This document shows positions 18,010 through 25,663 of a DNA stretch of 64,000 bases, one piece after another. Where the stretch lies: contig JADJNH010000005.1 of assembly GCA_016714365.1 (NCBI GenBank), forward strand, positions 2,270,501 to 2,334,500, in the 5' to 3' direction. How positions within the stretch are numbered: the stretch's first letter is position 1; every line of letters begins with the position of its first letter. This stretch comes from Candidatus Vicinibacter affinis. Its GTDB lineage: Bacteria; Bacteroidota; Bacteroidia; Chitinophagales; Saprospiraceae. The notes under the pieces are model-generated. The model ran no database searches. It was not told the DNA's origin and saw only the letters and a program-made list of their open reading frames with translations. Made by a program: the position numbers and the translations under genes.

Positions 18010-18521
18010 ATTTTTTTATTGTTTAATAATTTACATCAATTGTTTTTGTGAAAATTAATTTACTTATAGTCAAGTTTGAAATTCATAGACCAACCTAGCA
18101 TGACGCATAATTCTAAAATTGGTCTATAAAAGACTTATGAGATCTTTCAAAGGTTTTTTACCTGTTACATGATTCATAATGTATAAAAATACTAATCATT
18201 ATAAATATGGCAAAGAGTTTATCAAATTATTTTGAATTAGTTTTTTCACAACCTGACGTTTTGCAGCTACAAGAATTTGGCGATTTCGGAGACGAAAACT
18301 TTCTGCCACCGCTGAACTTGATACGAAGCACAAAGCTTCATTTAACCACTGAACCGCCAATTTCTTATATGCGCTGTAATGTGCTGACCGGCTATAAGTC
18401 TTGTCTTGGTGCAATTGGGATAAAATATTCTAATGCAAGATTTGTGATGTTAATTTTCTTGTGTGAATTGCAAAAGCGTATGATATCTAAACGATGGTTG
18501 TAAATATGCTGTGCACTGTCA
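18010..18521. other. Intergenic region, 512 bp, with structured module M2
   Basis: It lies between the methyltransferase start and the hsdR stop. The open frames on both strands here are short and read through the inverted-repeat module at 18264-18376, so none is accepted. Confidence 0.5.
18264..18376. repeat. Conserved 3' module M2 (downstream of hsdR), imperfect inverted repeat
   Basis: The left arm CAGCTACAAGAATTTGGCG (18264-18282) pairs with the right arm at 18355-18376 (CGCCAATTTCTTATA then TGCGCTG). Two small hairpins lie between: TTTCGGAGACGAAA and GAAGCACAAAGCTTC. Module M1 repeats the right half. It starts about 146 bp past the hsdR stop. Confidence 0.6.
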
Positions 18522-20930
18522 TTAAGCTGCAGACTGTTTATAAAGATGCTCTTGAAATTCTATAAAAAGACGGCTGATATTGGACACGTCTCCTAAAATG
18601 CTCTTGGCATCTTCTAAGGATTGATACTTATTTGTGAGCAAGATTGGAAGTTTCTCCTGGTCAAGTTCTTCGACCCCTGTCTCAATATATTTGCTCAACA
18701 CAAATTCTATAAACTCTTTTTGTTTGTTGTTCAGCAAAGCAAAGATGGTCGCTTGTGCGGCCGCGACTCTGGCTTCTCTGGTCATGGGTTTGATGTCGCT
18801 GTTAAACACATATTCCAACACATCAAACAAGTCACTTTTTTCAGCGTCAATAAGCTTTTGTAAAGTAGTCAATTCCTCTCTGCCAAAACCTGCTGCGTCC
18901 AATTTTTCCAAAAGTGTCCTCCTTGTAATAGGGTTGCTCCAAAGGGTTCGCAATTCTTCTTCACTCTTGAAAAGGTTTGGCAATTCGCCAAAGAGATTAT
19001 TCAAAAATTCTTCTGCGGAAATGGGTCTGCCGTCAGCACTCCAAAACGATGTAGAAACCATGGATTGTATTTCTCTTTCCTTGCCATCCCTGAGTTTTAC
19101 TTTAATTCGTTTGCGTTTTTCTTTCTCTTCGCCTTCATCACCGGCATCTTTTGGTTCTTGAGGCTCTATGGGTGTTGAGATCGTTTTGGTTGCGGATGGT
19201 TCCGGCTCTATTGGATCGCCATCCCATTCTGGGTCGGCAAAGTGGTGATAAGCATCTACAAAATCATAGATGGTAAAAAAATCTTTTCCATCAAACAACC
19301 GCGTTCCCCGTCCTACTATTTGCTTAAACTCTATCATGGAGTTTACCGGGCGCATCAAAACAATGTTACGGATATTCCTCGCATCAACCCCTGTGGAGAG
19401 TTTTTGTGAAGTGGTTAGAATGGTCGGGATTGTTTTTTCGTTGTCTTGAAACGCTCTTAAAAACTGTTCACCTATTTCACCATCGTTTGCGGTTACCCGA
19501 ACACAATAATTCGGGTCTGTGCTTTTCTTGTATTGATTTACTAAATCACGAACCGCTGCGGCGTGGTCCTGAGTGGCACAAAAAATAATGGCCTTCTCTT
19601 TTTGATTGGCATCGTCCATGTACAGCTGAACACGTTTTGCCTCTCTTGCTTTTATCTCAATGATTCTGTTGAAGTCGGGTTCGGTGTAAAGTTTTCCTTC
19701 TTCAATTTCGCCTTCAATAATCTGGTCATCGCTAGTGTAGATATAATCGTCAAGCGTTGTCTTGATGCGCTTAACCTTAAATGGCGTTAAGAATCCATCG
19801 TTGATACCTTCTTTGAGTGAATAGACATAAACAGGTTCTCCAAAATATTTGTACGTATCCACATTGTCTTTTCGTTTTGGAGTGGCAGTTAATCCTAACT
19901 GCACTGCAGGCGAAAAATATTCTAAAATTCCTCTCCAGTTTCCTTCATCGTTTGCGCCTCCCCGGTGGCACTCGTCAATGATGATGAAATCAAAATAGTC
20001 TTTTGGGTATTGTCCGAAATTGAATTGCTCATTTCCAAATTCCACAATTGGTTCTGCCGCTAAAGAAATTGGTTCTGTGGGTTCTATTTTCTTTACGACT
20101 TTTGCATTGGTCATAAAGGTTTGAAAGATGGTAAAGAAGATGCTGCCGTTTGTAGGCACTCGTCCGTCTTTGCGTATTTCCTTCGGATTTATCCGCACCA
20201 AAGCATCTTCGGGGAATGCTGAAAATGCATTGTAGGCCTGATTGGCTAAAATGTTTCTGTCGGCTAAAAATAAAATTCGTGGTCTACGGCTTCCGTCACG
20301 TTTTAAGTTCCACCGTGTTTGAAATAATTTCCAGGCAATTTGAAAGGCAATGAATGTTTTTCCTGTACCTGTAGCAAGGGTTAATAAAATTCGTTGAGCA
20401 TTGTTGGCGACTGCTTCTAGAGTTTTGTTTACGGCAATTTCCTGATAGTATCTTGCTCCTTTTGTACCGCCTACATCTTCAAACGGAATGGCAGCAAACT
20501 TCTCAAACCAATCATTTTCAATGGTCAATTTTCCATTTTCAATTGCATAAGTTTTATCCCAAAGTTGCTCGGGCGTAAGGTAATCTGCTACCAGTCCTTC
20601 TGCACCGGTTTTCATGCAGATGCTGTAAATGTCTTTGCCGTTGGTGCTGTAGGTAGTTTCCAAGTTGAGTTTCTCGGCATATTGTTTGGCTTGAGCCACC
20701 CCTTCACCAACGCCCAAATCATCGCTTTTGGCTTCTATTACTGCCAGTTTAATTCCCTTGTAAACCAAGACATAATCGGCAGTCATTTTTTTTGATCTTA
20801 CGCCACCAGTTTGAATTTTACCTGCGGTAATGTTGTATTCGCGAAGGATTTTAGAACCTTCTACAACGCCCCATCCGCATGCCTTTAATTTCGGGTCTAT
20901 GAGTTCCGCTCTTGTTTCTGCTTCGTTCAT
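18522..20930 (-). CDS. hsdR: Type I restriction enzyme R subunit
   Basis: 802 aa. The N-terminal nuclease region shows D52 and E66-A-K68 (AVIEAKSDDLGVGEG), the PD-(D/E)xK signature of HsdR. The translocase follows: Walker A ATGTGKT at 186-192, DECHRGG near 325, LTATPKRKDN, and a motif VI-like IVGRGTRLFDG near 545. The C-terminal about 230 residues fit the EcoEI-type R C-terminal domain. In complex with HsdM and HsdS it would translocate DNA and cut unmethylated targets. The start ATG overlaps the stop of the repeat-encoded frame (ATGA, 20927-20930). It is intact, but separated from hsdS by the repeat array and the transposase gene. Confidence 0.93.
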   Translation of the reverse strand: MNEAETRAELIDPKLKACGWGVVEGSKILREYNITAGKIQTGGVRSKKMTADYVLVYKGIKLAVIEAKSDDLGVGEGVAQAKQYAEKLNLETTYSTNGKDIYSICMKTGAEGLVADYLTPEQLWDKTYAIENGKLTIENDWFEKFAAIPFEDVGGTKGARYYQEIAVNKTLEAVANNAQRILLTLATGTGKTFIAFQIAWKLFQTRWNLKRDGSRRPRILFLADRNILANQAYNAFSAFPEDALVRINPKEIRKDGRVPTNGSIFFTIFQTFMTNAKVVKKIEPTEPISLAAEPIVEFGNEQFNFGQYPKDYFDFIIIDECHRGGANDEGNWRGILEYFSPAVQLGLTATPKRKDNVDTYKYFGEPVYVYSLKEGINDGFLTPFKVKRIKTTLDDYIYTSDDQIIEGEIEEGKLYTEPDFNRIIEIKAREAKRVQLYMDDANQKEKAIIFCATQDHAAAVRDLVNQYKKSTDPNYCVRVTANDGEIGEQFLRAFQDNEKTIPTILTTSQKLSTGVDARNIRNIVLMRPVNSMIEFKQIVGRGTRLFDGKDFFTIYDFVDAYHHFADPEWDGDPIEPEPSATKTISTPIEPQEPKDAGDEGEEKEKRKRIKVKLRDGKEREIQSMVSTSFWSADGRPISAEEFLNNLFGELPNLFKSEEELRTLWSNPITRRTLLEKLDAAGFGREELTTLQKLIDAEKSDLFDVLEYVFNSDIKPMTREARVAAAQATIFALLNNKQKEFIEFVLSKYIETGVEELDQEKLPILLTNKYQSLEDAKSILGDVSNISRLFIEFQEHLYKQSAA

Positions 20931-21802
20931 AATTTGCTGCTTTTAATAGCGAGGGGCGTTACCGCCACGCTAATGTATTCAGCCCTTTCAGGGCTTTTAG
21001 TGGTAATCTTTTTCTTGTTTGCGAGGGGCGTTACCGCCTCGCTAATGTATACCGCCCCTTCAGGGCTTTTTGTGGTATTCTTTTTCTTGTTTGCAAGGGG
21101 TGTTACCGCCACGTTATCATATATCGCCCATTCAGGGCTTTTAGTGGTAATCTTTTTCTTGTTTGCGAGGGGCGTTACCGCCTCGTTATCATATATCGCC
21201 CTTTCAGGGCTTTTAGTGGTAATCTTTTTCTTGTTTGCAAGGGGTGTTACCGCCACGTTATCATATATCGCCCATTCAGGGCTTTTAGTGGTAATCTTTT
21301 TCTTGTTTGCGAGGGGCGTTACCGCCTCGTTATCATATATCGCCCTTTCAGGGCTTTTAGTGGTAATCTTTTTCTTGTTTGCGAGGGGCGTTACCGCCTC
21401 GTTATCATATATCGCCCTTTCAGGGCTTTTTGTGGTAATCTTTTTCCTGTTTGCGAGGGGCGTTACCTCCTCGGCATCATATATCGCCCCTTCAGGGCTT
21501 TTTGTGGTAATCTTTTTCTTGTTTGCGAGGGGCGTTACCGCCTCGTTATCATATATCGCCCCTTCAGGGCTTTTTGTTGTAATCTTTTTCTTGTTTGCGA
21601 GGGGCGTTACCGCCTCGCTATCATATATCGCCCTTTCAGGGCTTTTTGTGGTAATCTTTTTCCTGTTTGCGAGGGGCATTACCGCCTCGTTATCATATAT
21701 TGCCCTTTCAGGGCTTTTTGTGGTATTCTTTTTCTTGTTTGCGAGGGGCGTTACTGCAACGTTATCATATACCGCCCCTTCAGGGCTTTTTGTTGTAATC
21801 AA
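20927..21802 (-). other. Open frame through the 72-bp array, coupled to hsdR
   Basis: A 291-codon frame made almost entirely of 24-residue repeats with consensus TKSPEGAIYDNEAVTPLANK then KKIT. It ends in LAIKSSKL with a TGA that overlaps the hsdR ATG. The repeat carries no domain and the frame has no convincing start, so it is probably not an independent gene. It is in the same repeat phase as the tail of HsdS and may be the stranded 3' end of an expanded hsdS. A 26-bp disruption near 21795-21820 and the transposase insertion break continuity with hsdS. Confidence 0.5.
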
Positions 21803-21960
21803 ACGCCCGGGCTTTTTGTGGTAATCTTTTTCTTGGTTGCGAGGGGCGTTACCGCCTCGCTATCATATACCGCCCCTTCAGGGATTTTTGTGGTAATCTT
21901 TTTCTTGTTTGCGAGGGGCGTTACTGCAACGTTATCATATACCGCCCTTTCAGGGCTATG
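20949..21960. repeat. REP-like tandem array, 72-bp unit, about 14 copies
   Basis: Units start at 20949, 21021, 21093 and every 72 bp to 21741, then at 21839 and 21911 after a 26-bp irregularity. Each unit has one hairpin GCCCTTTCAGGGC (or the CCCC variant) and one GCGAGG..CCTCGC stem, joined by a T-rich spacer (GTGGTAATCTTTTTCTTGTT). Units differ at a few positions, and some higher-order pattern is visible (variants with CCACGTTATC alternate with CCTCGTTATC). Two hairpins per unit in tandem is the layout of BIME-type REP arrays. Confidence 0.9.
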
Positions 21961-21980
21961 ATAAAATTGATCTAATGTTA

Positions 21981-22062
21981 GCCCCGAAGGGGCATCATAT
22001 ATTAAGATAGGGTGAAGCCCTATCAAGTGGCAAAGCCACGAATCCCAAAGCCCTGAAAGGGC
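21981..22062. repeat. Cluster of four REP hairpins beside the transposase gene
   Basis: Four hairpins follow one another: GCCCCGAAGGGGC (21981-21993), GATAGGGTGAAGCCCTATC (22006-22024), GTGGCAAAGCCAC (22027-22039) and GCCCTGAAAGGGC (22050-22062). They end eight bases from the stop of the transposase gene and could be its recognition hairpins. Confidence 0.75.
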
Positions 22063-22069
22063 GAAATAT

Positions 22070-22522
22070 CTATTCCCAAACATACTTCTCATCATATTCT
22101 ACATGATACTTTTTCAAAAACGCACGGTATTCATCCTGGAATGTTTTTTTGCTATGATGTTCATGCTGATTTGCGATATACGCAATTACCGTTTCTATTT
22201 CAGATGGATTTACTGAAAAAGCCCCATACCCATCTTGCCAGTAAAAGTTCTTGTATCCTTCTCCTTTTGTTTTTATCCATTTAGATGAATGTGATTTTAA
22301 TTCTTCTAGCAATGTCATTAGAGCTATCTTTTTCGATAGCATACAGAGGACATGAATATGGTCGGTGTAGCCACCCACTTTTATTACCTGGCATTGGAGT
22401 TTATTACAAATACCGCCGAGGTAGCTGTGTAGTTCTGCCTCTACGGGCGGGTGTATCAGCGGCTCGCGGTGTTTGGTGCTGAATACGATGTGTATATAGT
22501 TTTTTACGAGTGTTTGCCCCAT
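22070..22522 (-). CDS. REP-associated tyrosine transposase (Y1, IS200-like)
   Basis: A 150-aa Y1 HUH-family enzyme. The HUH motif is H55-I-H57 in GGYTDHIHVLCML, and the likely catalytic Tyr is Y115 in VIAYIANQHEHH, with the conserved Gln four residues on. It begins NYIHIVFSTKHREPLI, usual for the IS200/RAYT group, and the length matches. Such enzymes cut and rejoin single-stranded DNA at hairpins. The gene is flanked by identical palindromes GCCCCGAAGGGGC (21981-21993) and its complement form (22531-22543). It lies inside the type I restriction operon on the same strand. It is intact. Confidence 0.9.
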   Translation of the reverse strand: MGQTLVKNYIHIVFSTKHREPLIHPPVEAELHSYLGGICNKLQCQVIKVGGYTDHIHVLCMLSKKIALMTLLEELKSHSSKWIKTKGEGYKNFYWQDGYGAFSVNPSEIETVIAYIANQHEHHSKKTFQDEYRAFLKKYHVEYDEKYVWE

Positions 22523-22526
22523 AGTA

Positions 22527-23882
22527 TTACGCCCCTTCGGGGCTTTTTGTGGTAATCTTTTTCTTTGTTGCGATGGGCGTTACCGCCTCGCTATCATATA
22601 CCGCCCCTTCAGGGCTTTTTGTGGTAATCTTTTTCTTTGTTGCGAGGGGCGTTACCGCCTCGCTATCATATACCGCCCCTTCAGGACTTCGCAATTCTCC
22701 ATTAAAGGCTTTTTGCAAAACCGATTTCTTAAGTTCTTCTAGATCATCAATTTTATTTTGATATACTTTTTCAAGTTTTTTTGTTACTATATGGAACTCT
22801 TTTATTTTAATAACAACTTCTTTTTGTTCGGTCATTTTAGGTAATGGAATTGATAAACTTCTGAAAAAACCTAAACTCAAATTTGCTCGTGCGTTGTTTA
22901 CTTCGTTATCGTGTAAATGTTGTTTGGTGAAAGGCGAATTTAATAAGTACATTAGATATTCATTGAACAAAAATTCCTGATTGCATCTTATTAAACAAAC
23001 AGCTTGGTTGATATTTGCAATATCGTCTAGATCAAATATTGCAGTTCTTCCAATAGAAGCACCAACGATATTGGTTAATACATCACCGTTCTTTAAGATT
23101 GATTTTTTGTCAGAGATATTAAATTTTTCTTCAACATACTTTCGTTGTTCAATAAGTAAAGTGTTTTCTCCAACATTTTCGCTTGTGATAAACAAAACTC
23201 CTGGCTCATCAACATAATTTATACCTTGCCATTTCGGTGATGAACCTTTTGAAATTAAAACGCAAATTTCTTCCAGCCTTTTTTCTTCCCAGTTCCCATT
23301 CTCAAACACCCCTTGCAAATAACTTTCAAAAAGTTCCTTAGCGTTTTTGAGATTTTGTTCCGCATTGGCTTTTGCCTTGGCTATGGCGGCAAAGGCTTCA
23401 TCTAATATGGCTACGATGCGTTGTTGCTCGGGGAGGGGAGGGAGGAGGATTTCTAAATCTTTAATAAAAGGCAGTTTTACCCCTTGCACTGTAGCACCAG
23501 TACCTTCTTCAATAATTAAATTTGAAATACTTTTAAACCACCGAAACAAATATCCAACTGATATTATCAATTTATTTTTAGGAACAATCCCTCTTAAATC
23601 TTGATTTATGGCAGTATCATTTTCAATTAAGCACACTTTACCAAGACCAACTCTTGTAGCGATTATTACATTTCCTTTAGGGATAATATTAGTTGAACTT
23701 TTTTTAACAGCATCTGCAGTGATTTTATGTTCAGTATCTTTTATGAAATCTCCTTTCATATCTCTTACTGTTGCCCAATGAATATTACCATTATAAAATT
23801 TACTATTTGATTTTGATGGAGTTCCTCCACCAATTACATCACAAACTTCTCCTAACTTTTTTATTTCCCAACCTTGTTTCAT
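22527..23882 (-). CDS. hsdS: Type I restriction specificity subunit with REP-encoded tail
   Basis: 451 aa. Two target-recognition domains (about residues 1-150 and 200-350), each followed by a helical conserved region: LPPLPEQQRIVAILDEAFAA in the centre and LPKMTEQKEVVIKIKEF near residue 340. The usual HsdS ending LKKSVLQKAFNGEL is reached at about residue 397. Beyond it come 54 residues made of two 24-aa repeats (SPEGAVYDSEAVTPLATKKK) and a partial third, encoded by the REP-like 72-bp unit. The stop TAA (22527-22529) abuts the palindrome flanking the transposase gene. The start overlaps hsdM by ATGA. It gives the complex its DNA sequence specificity. Confidence 0.92.
   Translation of the reverse strand: MKQGWEIKKLGEVCDVIGGGTPSKSNSKFYNGNIHWATVRDMKGDFIKDTEHKITADAVKKSSTNIIPKGNVIIATRVGLGKVCLIENDTAINQDLRGIVPKNKLIISVGYLFRWFKSISNLIIEEGTGATVQGVKLPFIKDLEILLPPLPEQQRIVAILDEAFAAIAKAKANAEQNLKNAKELFESYLQGVFENGNWEEKRLEEICVLISKGSSPKWQGINYVDEPGVLFITSENVGENTLLIEQRKYVEEKFNISDKKSILKNGDVLTNIVGASIGRTAIFDLDDIANINQAVCLIRCNQEFLFNEYLMYLLNSPFTKQHLHDNEVNNARANLSLGFFRSLSIPLPKMTEQKEVVIKIKEFHIVTKKLEKVYQNKIDDLEELKKSVLQKAFNGELRSPEGAVYDSEAVTPLATKKKITTKSPEGAVYDSEAVTPIATKKKITTKSPEGA
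22531..22690. repeat. REP-like repeats inside the 3' end of hsdS
   Basis: Two 72-bp-type units and a terminal palindrome GCCCCTTCGGGGC (22531-22543), separated from the main array by the transposase gene. The spacer here reads TTTCTTTGTTGCGA rather than TTTCTTGTTTGCGA, so these units are a slightly different subtype. Confidence 0.85.
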
Positions 23883-25333
23883 ATCAGTTCCAAAATTGAG
23901 TTTAAAATATCCGCACTTTCTTCGTCCAAGGCTTTCATTTCTTCTAAAATTTCCTGCGGTGTGCGCAAAGCGGTTTCTTCTTTTTTGTGAGGGTTTTTGG
24001 CACTAAGGTCAAAGGTGGTTTGGTCAATGTCTTTTACGGCAATGCTCCAGGAGTTTTCGCTGTCGGCTTTTGTTTTTTGGAGTTCTACAAATTCAGCCAA
24101 ATCTTTTTCGTTCAGGGCATTGGTCTTTCCTAAGTTTCTGTCCAGGTTAAGTTGGTAAAACCAGACTTTTTTGGTGGAGGAGCCTTTTTCAAAAAACAAG
24201 ACTACGGTTTTTACGCCCGCACCGGTAAAGGTGCCCCCCGGCAAATCCAATACAGTGTGCAAATTGCAGCTTTCCAAAAGCAACTTCCTCAAACTCACAG
24301 AAGCATTGTCGGTATTGCTCAAAAAGGTGTTTTTAATGACCACACCGGCTTTGCCACCTGCCTTGAGGATTTTGATAAAGTGCTGCAAAAAGAGAGAAGC
24401 AGTTTCGCCCGTTTTGATGGGAAAGTTTTGCTGTACTTCGGCCCTTTCTTTACCTCCAAAAGGAGGATTGGCCAGGACTACGTCGTAGCGGTCTTTTTCC
24501 TGTATGTCGGCGATGTTTTCAGAAAGGGTGTTGGTATGTATGATGTTGGGAGCTTCCACACCGTGCAAAATCATGTTCATGGTTCCAATGATGTAAGCCA
24601 ATGATTTTTTCTCCTTACCGTAAAAGGTTTTTTTCTGCAAGGTGGTTACGTCAGCAGTACTTAGTTTTTTACTGTGCTTCAAATACTCAAACGCTTCCAC
24701 CAGGAAGCCCGCAGAACCGACCGCACCATCATATATCTTTTGTCCTATTTCCGGGGCGACGACTTTTACAATGGTTTTAATCAAAGGTCGTGGCGTGTAG
24801 TATTCTCCACCGTTACGACCCGCGTTACCCATATTTTTAATCTTGTCCTCGTACAGGTGGCTCATTTCGTGTTTTTCGGCATGGGTGCGGAAACGCAATT
24901 CGTCGATGCGGTTGATGACTTCGCGCAAATTGTAGCCACTTTGTATCCGGTTTTTCAGTTCGCTGAAAATCTCACCGATTTTATACTCTATGGTGTCGGC
25001 ACTTTCCGCATCTGTTTTAAACTTCTTGAGGTAGGGAAATAGTTTTAAGTCCACATAATCTTTCAGGTCGTCGCCTGTCAGGGCTTTGTGGTGGTCGAGC
25101 TTGCCGTCTTTGTCCTTGGGAGCGGCCCAAACGGTCCACTGAAATTCCGGGGCAAGAATGTTGGTGTAAGTCTTGCCGCTCAGTTCCGCCGCGGTGGCCT
25201 TATCCTTCTCCAGGTCGTCCAGATATTTGAGGAACAAGATCCAGGAAGTCTGCTCTACATAGTCCAGTTCGCTGCCACAACCTGCGTCCTTGTGCAGGAT
25301 GTCGTCTATATTCTTAAAGGTTTGTTCGAACAT
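23879..25333 (-). CDS. hsdM: Type I restriction-modification methyltransferase subunit
   Basis: 484 aa. The N-terminal helical domain (residues 1-150) is followed by a methylase core: the substrate-positioning GGEYYTPRPLI at 175-185, SAM motif I DGAVGSAGF at 202-210 (a variant of DPACGSGGF), and the catalytic motif IV NPPF at 289-292. It methylates adenine N6 at sites chosen by HsdS. It is the first gene of the operon; hsdS starts in its stop codon (ATGA). Its first about 100 bp and its upstream region are duplicated at 15024-15455. A weak -7-like TAACTTTA lies about 25 bp upstream. Confidence 0.93.
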   Translation of the reverse strand: MFEQTFKNIDDILHKDAGCGSELDYVEQTSWILFLKYLDDLEKDKATAAELSGKTYTNILAPEFQWTVWAAPKDKDGKLDHHKALTGDDLKDYVDLKLFPYLKKFKTDAESADTIEYKIGEIFSELKNRIQSGYNLREVINRIDELRFRTHAEKHEMSHLYEDKIKNMGNAGRNGGEYYTPRPLIKTIVKVVAPEIGQKIYDGAVGSAGFLVEAFEYLKHSKKLSTADVTTLQKKTFYGKEKKSLAYIIGTMNMILHGVEAPNIIHTNTLSENIADIQEKDRYDVVLANPPFGGKERAEVQQNFPIKTGETASLFLQHFIKILKAGGKAGVVIKNTFLSNTDNASVSLRKLLLESCNLHTVLDLPGGTFTGAGVKTVVLFFEKGSSTKKVWFYQLNLDRNLGKTNALNEKDLAEFVELQKTKADSENSWSIAVKDIDQTTFDLSAKNPHKKEETALRTPQEILEEMKALDEESADILNSILELI

Positions 25334-25622
25334 AATTTATTTCTGTTGTCATCCATTTGTAAAGTTAATAATCTGGTCGGGTGTAGTGGTAAATTTAGCT
25401 GATTTGATTTTGCAAAGGGTTGTTTCCTATTTTTGGGAATAATGTACGAAAAATATCCAAAAGGGCCCAAAAATCATCTGCAGAAGTAAAGTTAATAAAA
25501 TTGGAATGGATTAAAAAAGTCCTCATTTAACAATATGTCTTTCCCATTATATGTCTATGAAAAAGACCCAAGCGGGGTCAGCTTCACCGTAATAAGGGGG
25601 GCAGATTGTTACGGAATCGACA
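25227..25622. repeat. Direct repeat D2 (start of hsdM and upstream region)
   Basis: Counterpart of D1 at 15024-15455, offset by about 10.2 kb and in the same orientation. It includes the first 36 codons of hsdM and most of the 330-bp gap (25334-25663) upstream of it. No other gene is seen in that gap. Confidence 0.85.
25573..25619 (+). repeat. IS21-like end repeats, relic 3 (shortened)
   Basis: Two units: GGGGTCAGCTTCACCGTAAT and GGGGGGCAGATTGTTACGGA. Relative to relic 2 in D1, one unit is missing. Confidence 0.45.
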
Positions 25623-25663
25623 CGCTTGTGCGAAATTGCAAATGTGACACCAATAGCGTTGGC

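Noticed and set aside
18199..18503. Short frames on both strands between the methyltransferase and hsdR
   Set aside because: Both cross the inverted-repeat module M2, and the similar peptide (YKKLAVQWLNEALCF) also appears at M1, so the similarity is in the DNA module rather than in a protein.
20934..21824. Plus-strand 296-codon frame through the 72-bp array, which looks like a repetitive membrane protein
   Set aside because: It is antisense to the operon, has no ribosome site or signal, and its openness follows from a 72-bp unit being a multiple of three.
20949..21960. CRISPR array
   Set aside because: Units are contiguous with no unique spacers, carry two hairpins each and vary in place; no cas gene is near. 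It is a tandem REP-like array.
21799..22095. 98-codon minus-strand frame joining the hairpin cluster and two array units
   Set aside because: It runs through REP hairpins and ends within the array after a frame change; no domain. Treated as repeat.
24152..24604. Plus-strand 150-codon frame opposite hsdM
   Set aside because: Antisense shadow of a strongly supported methylase gene.
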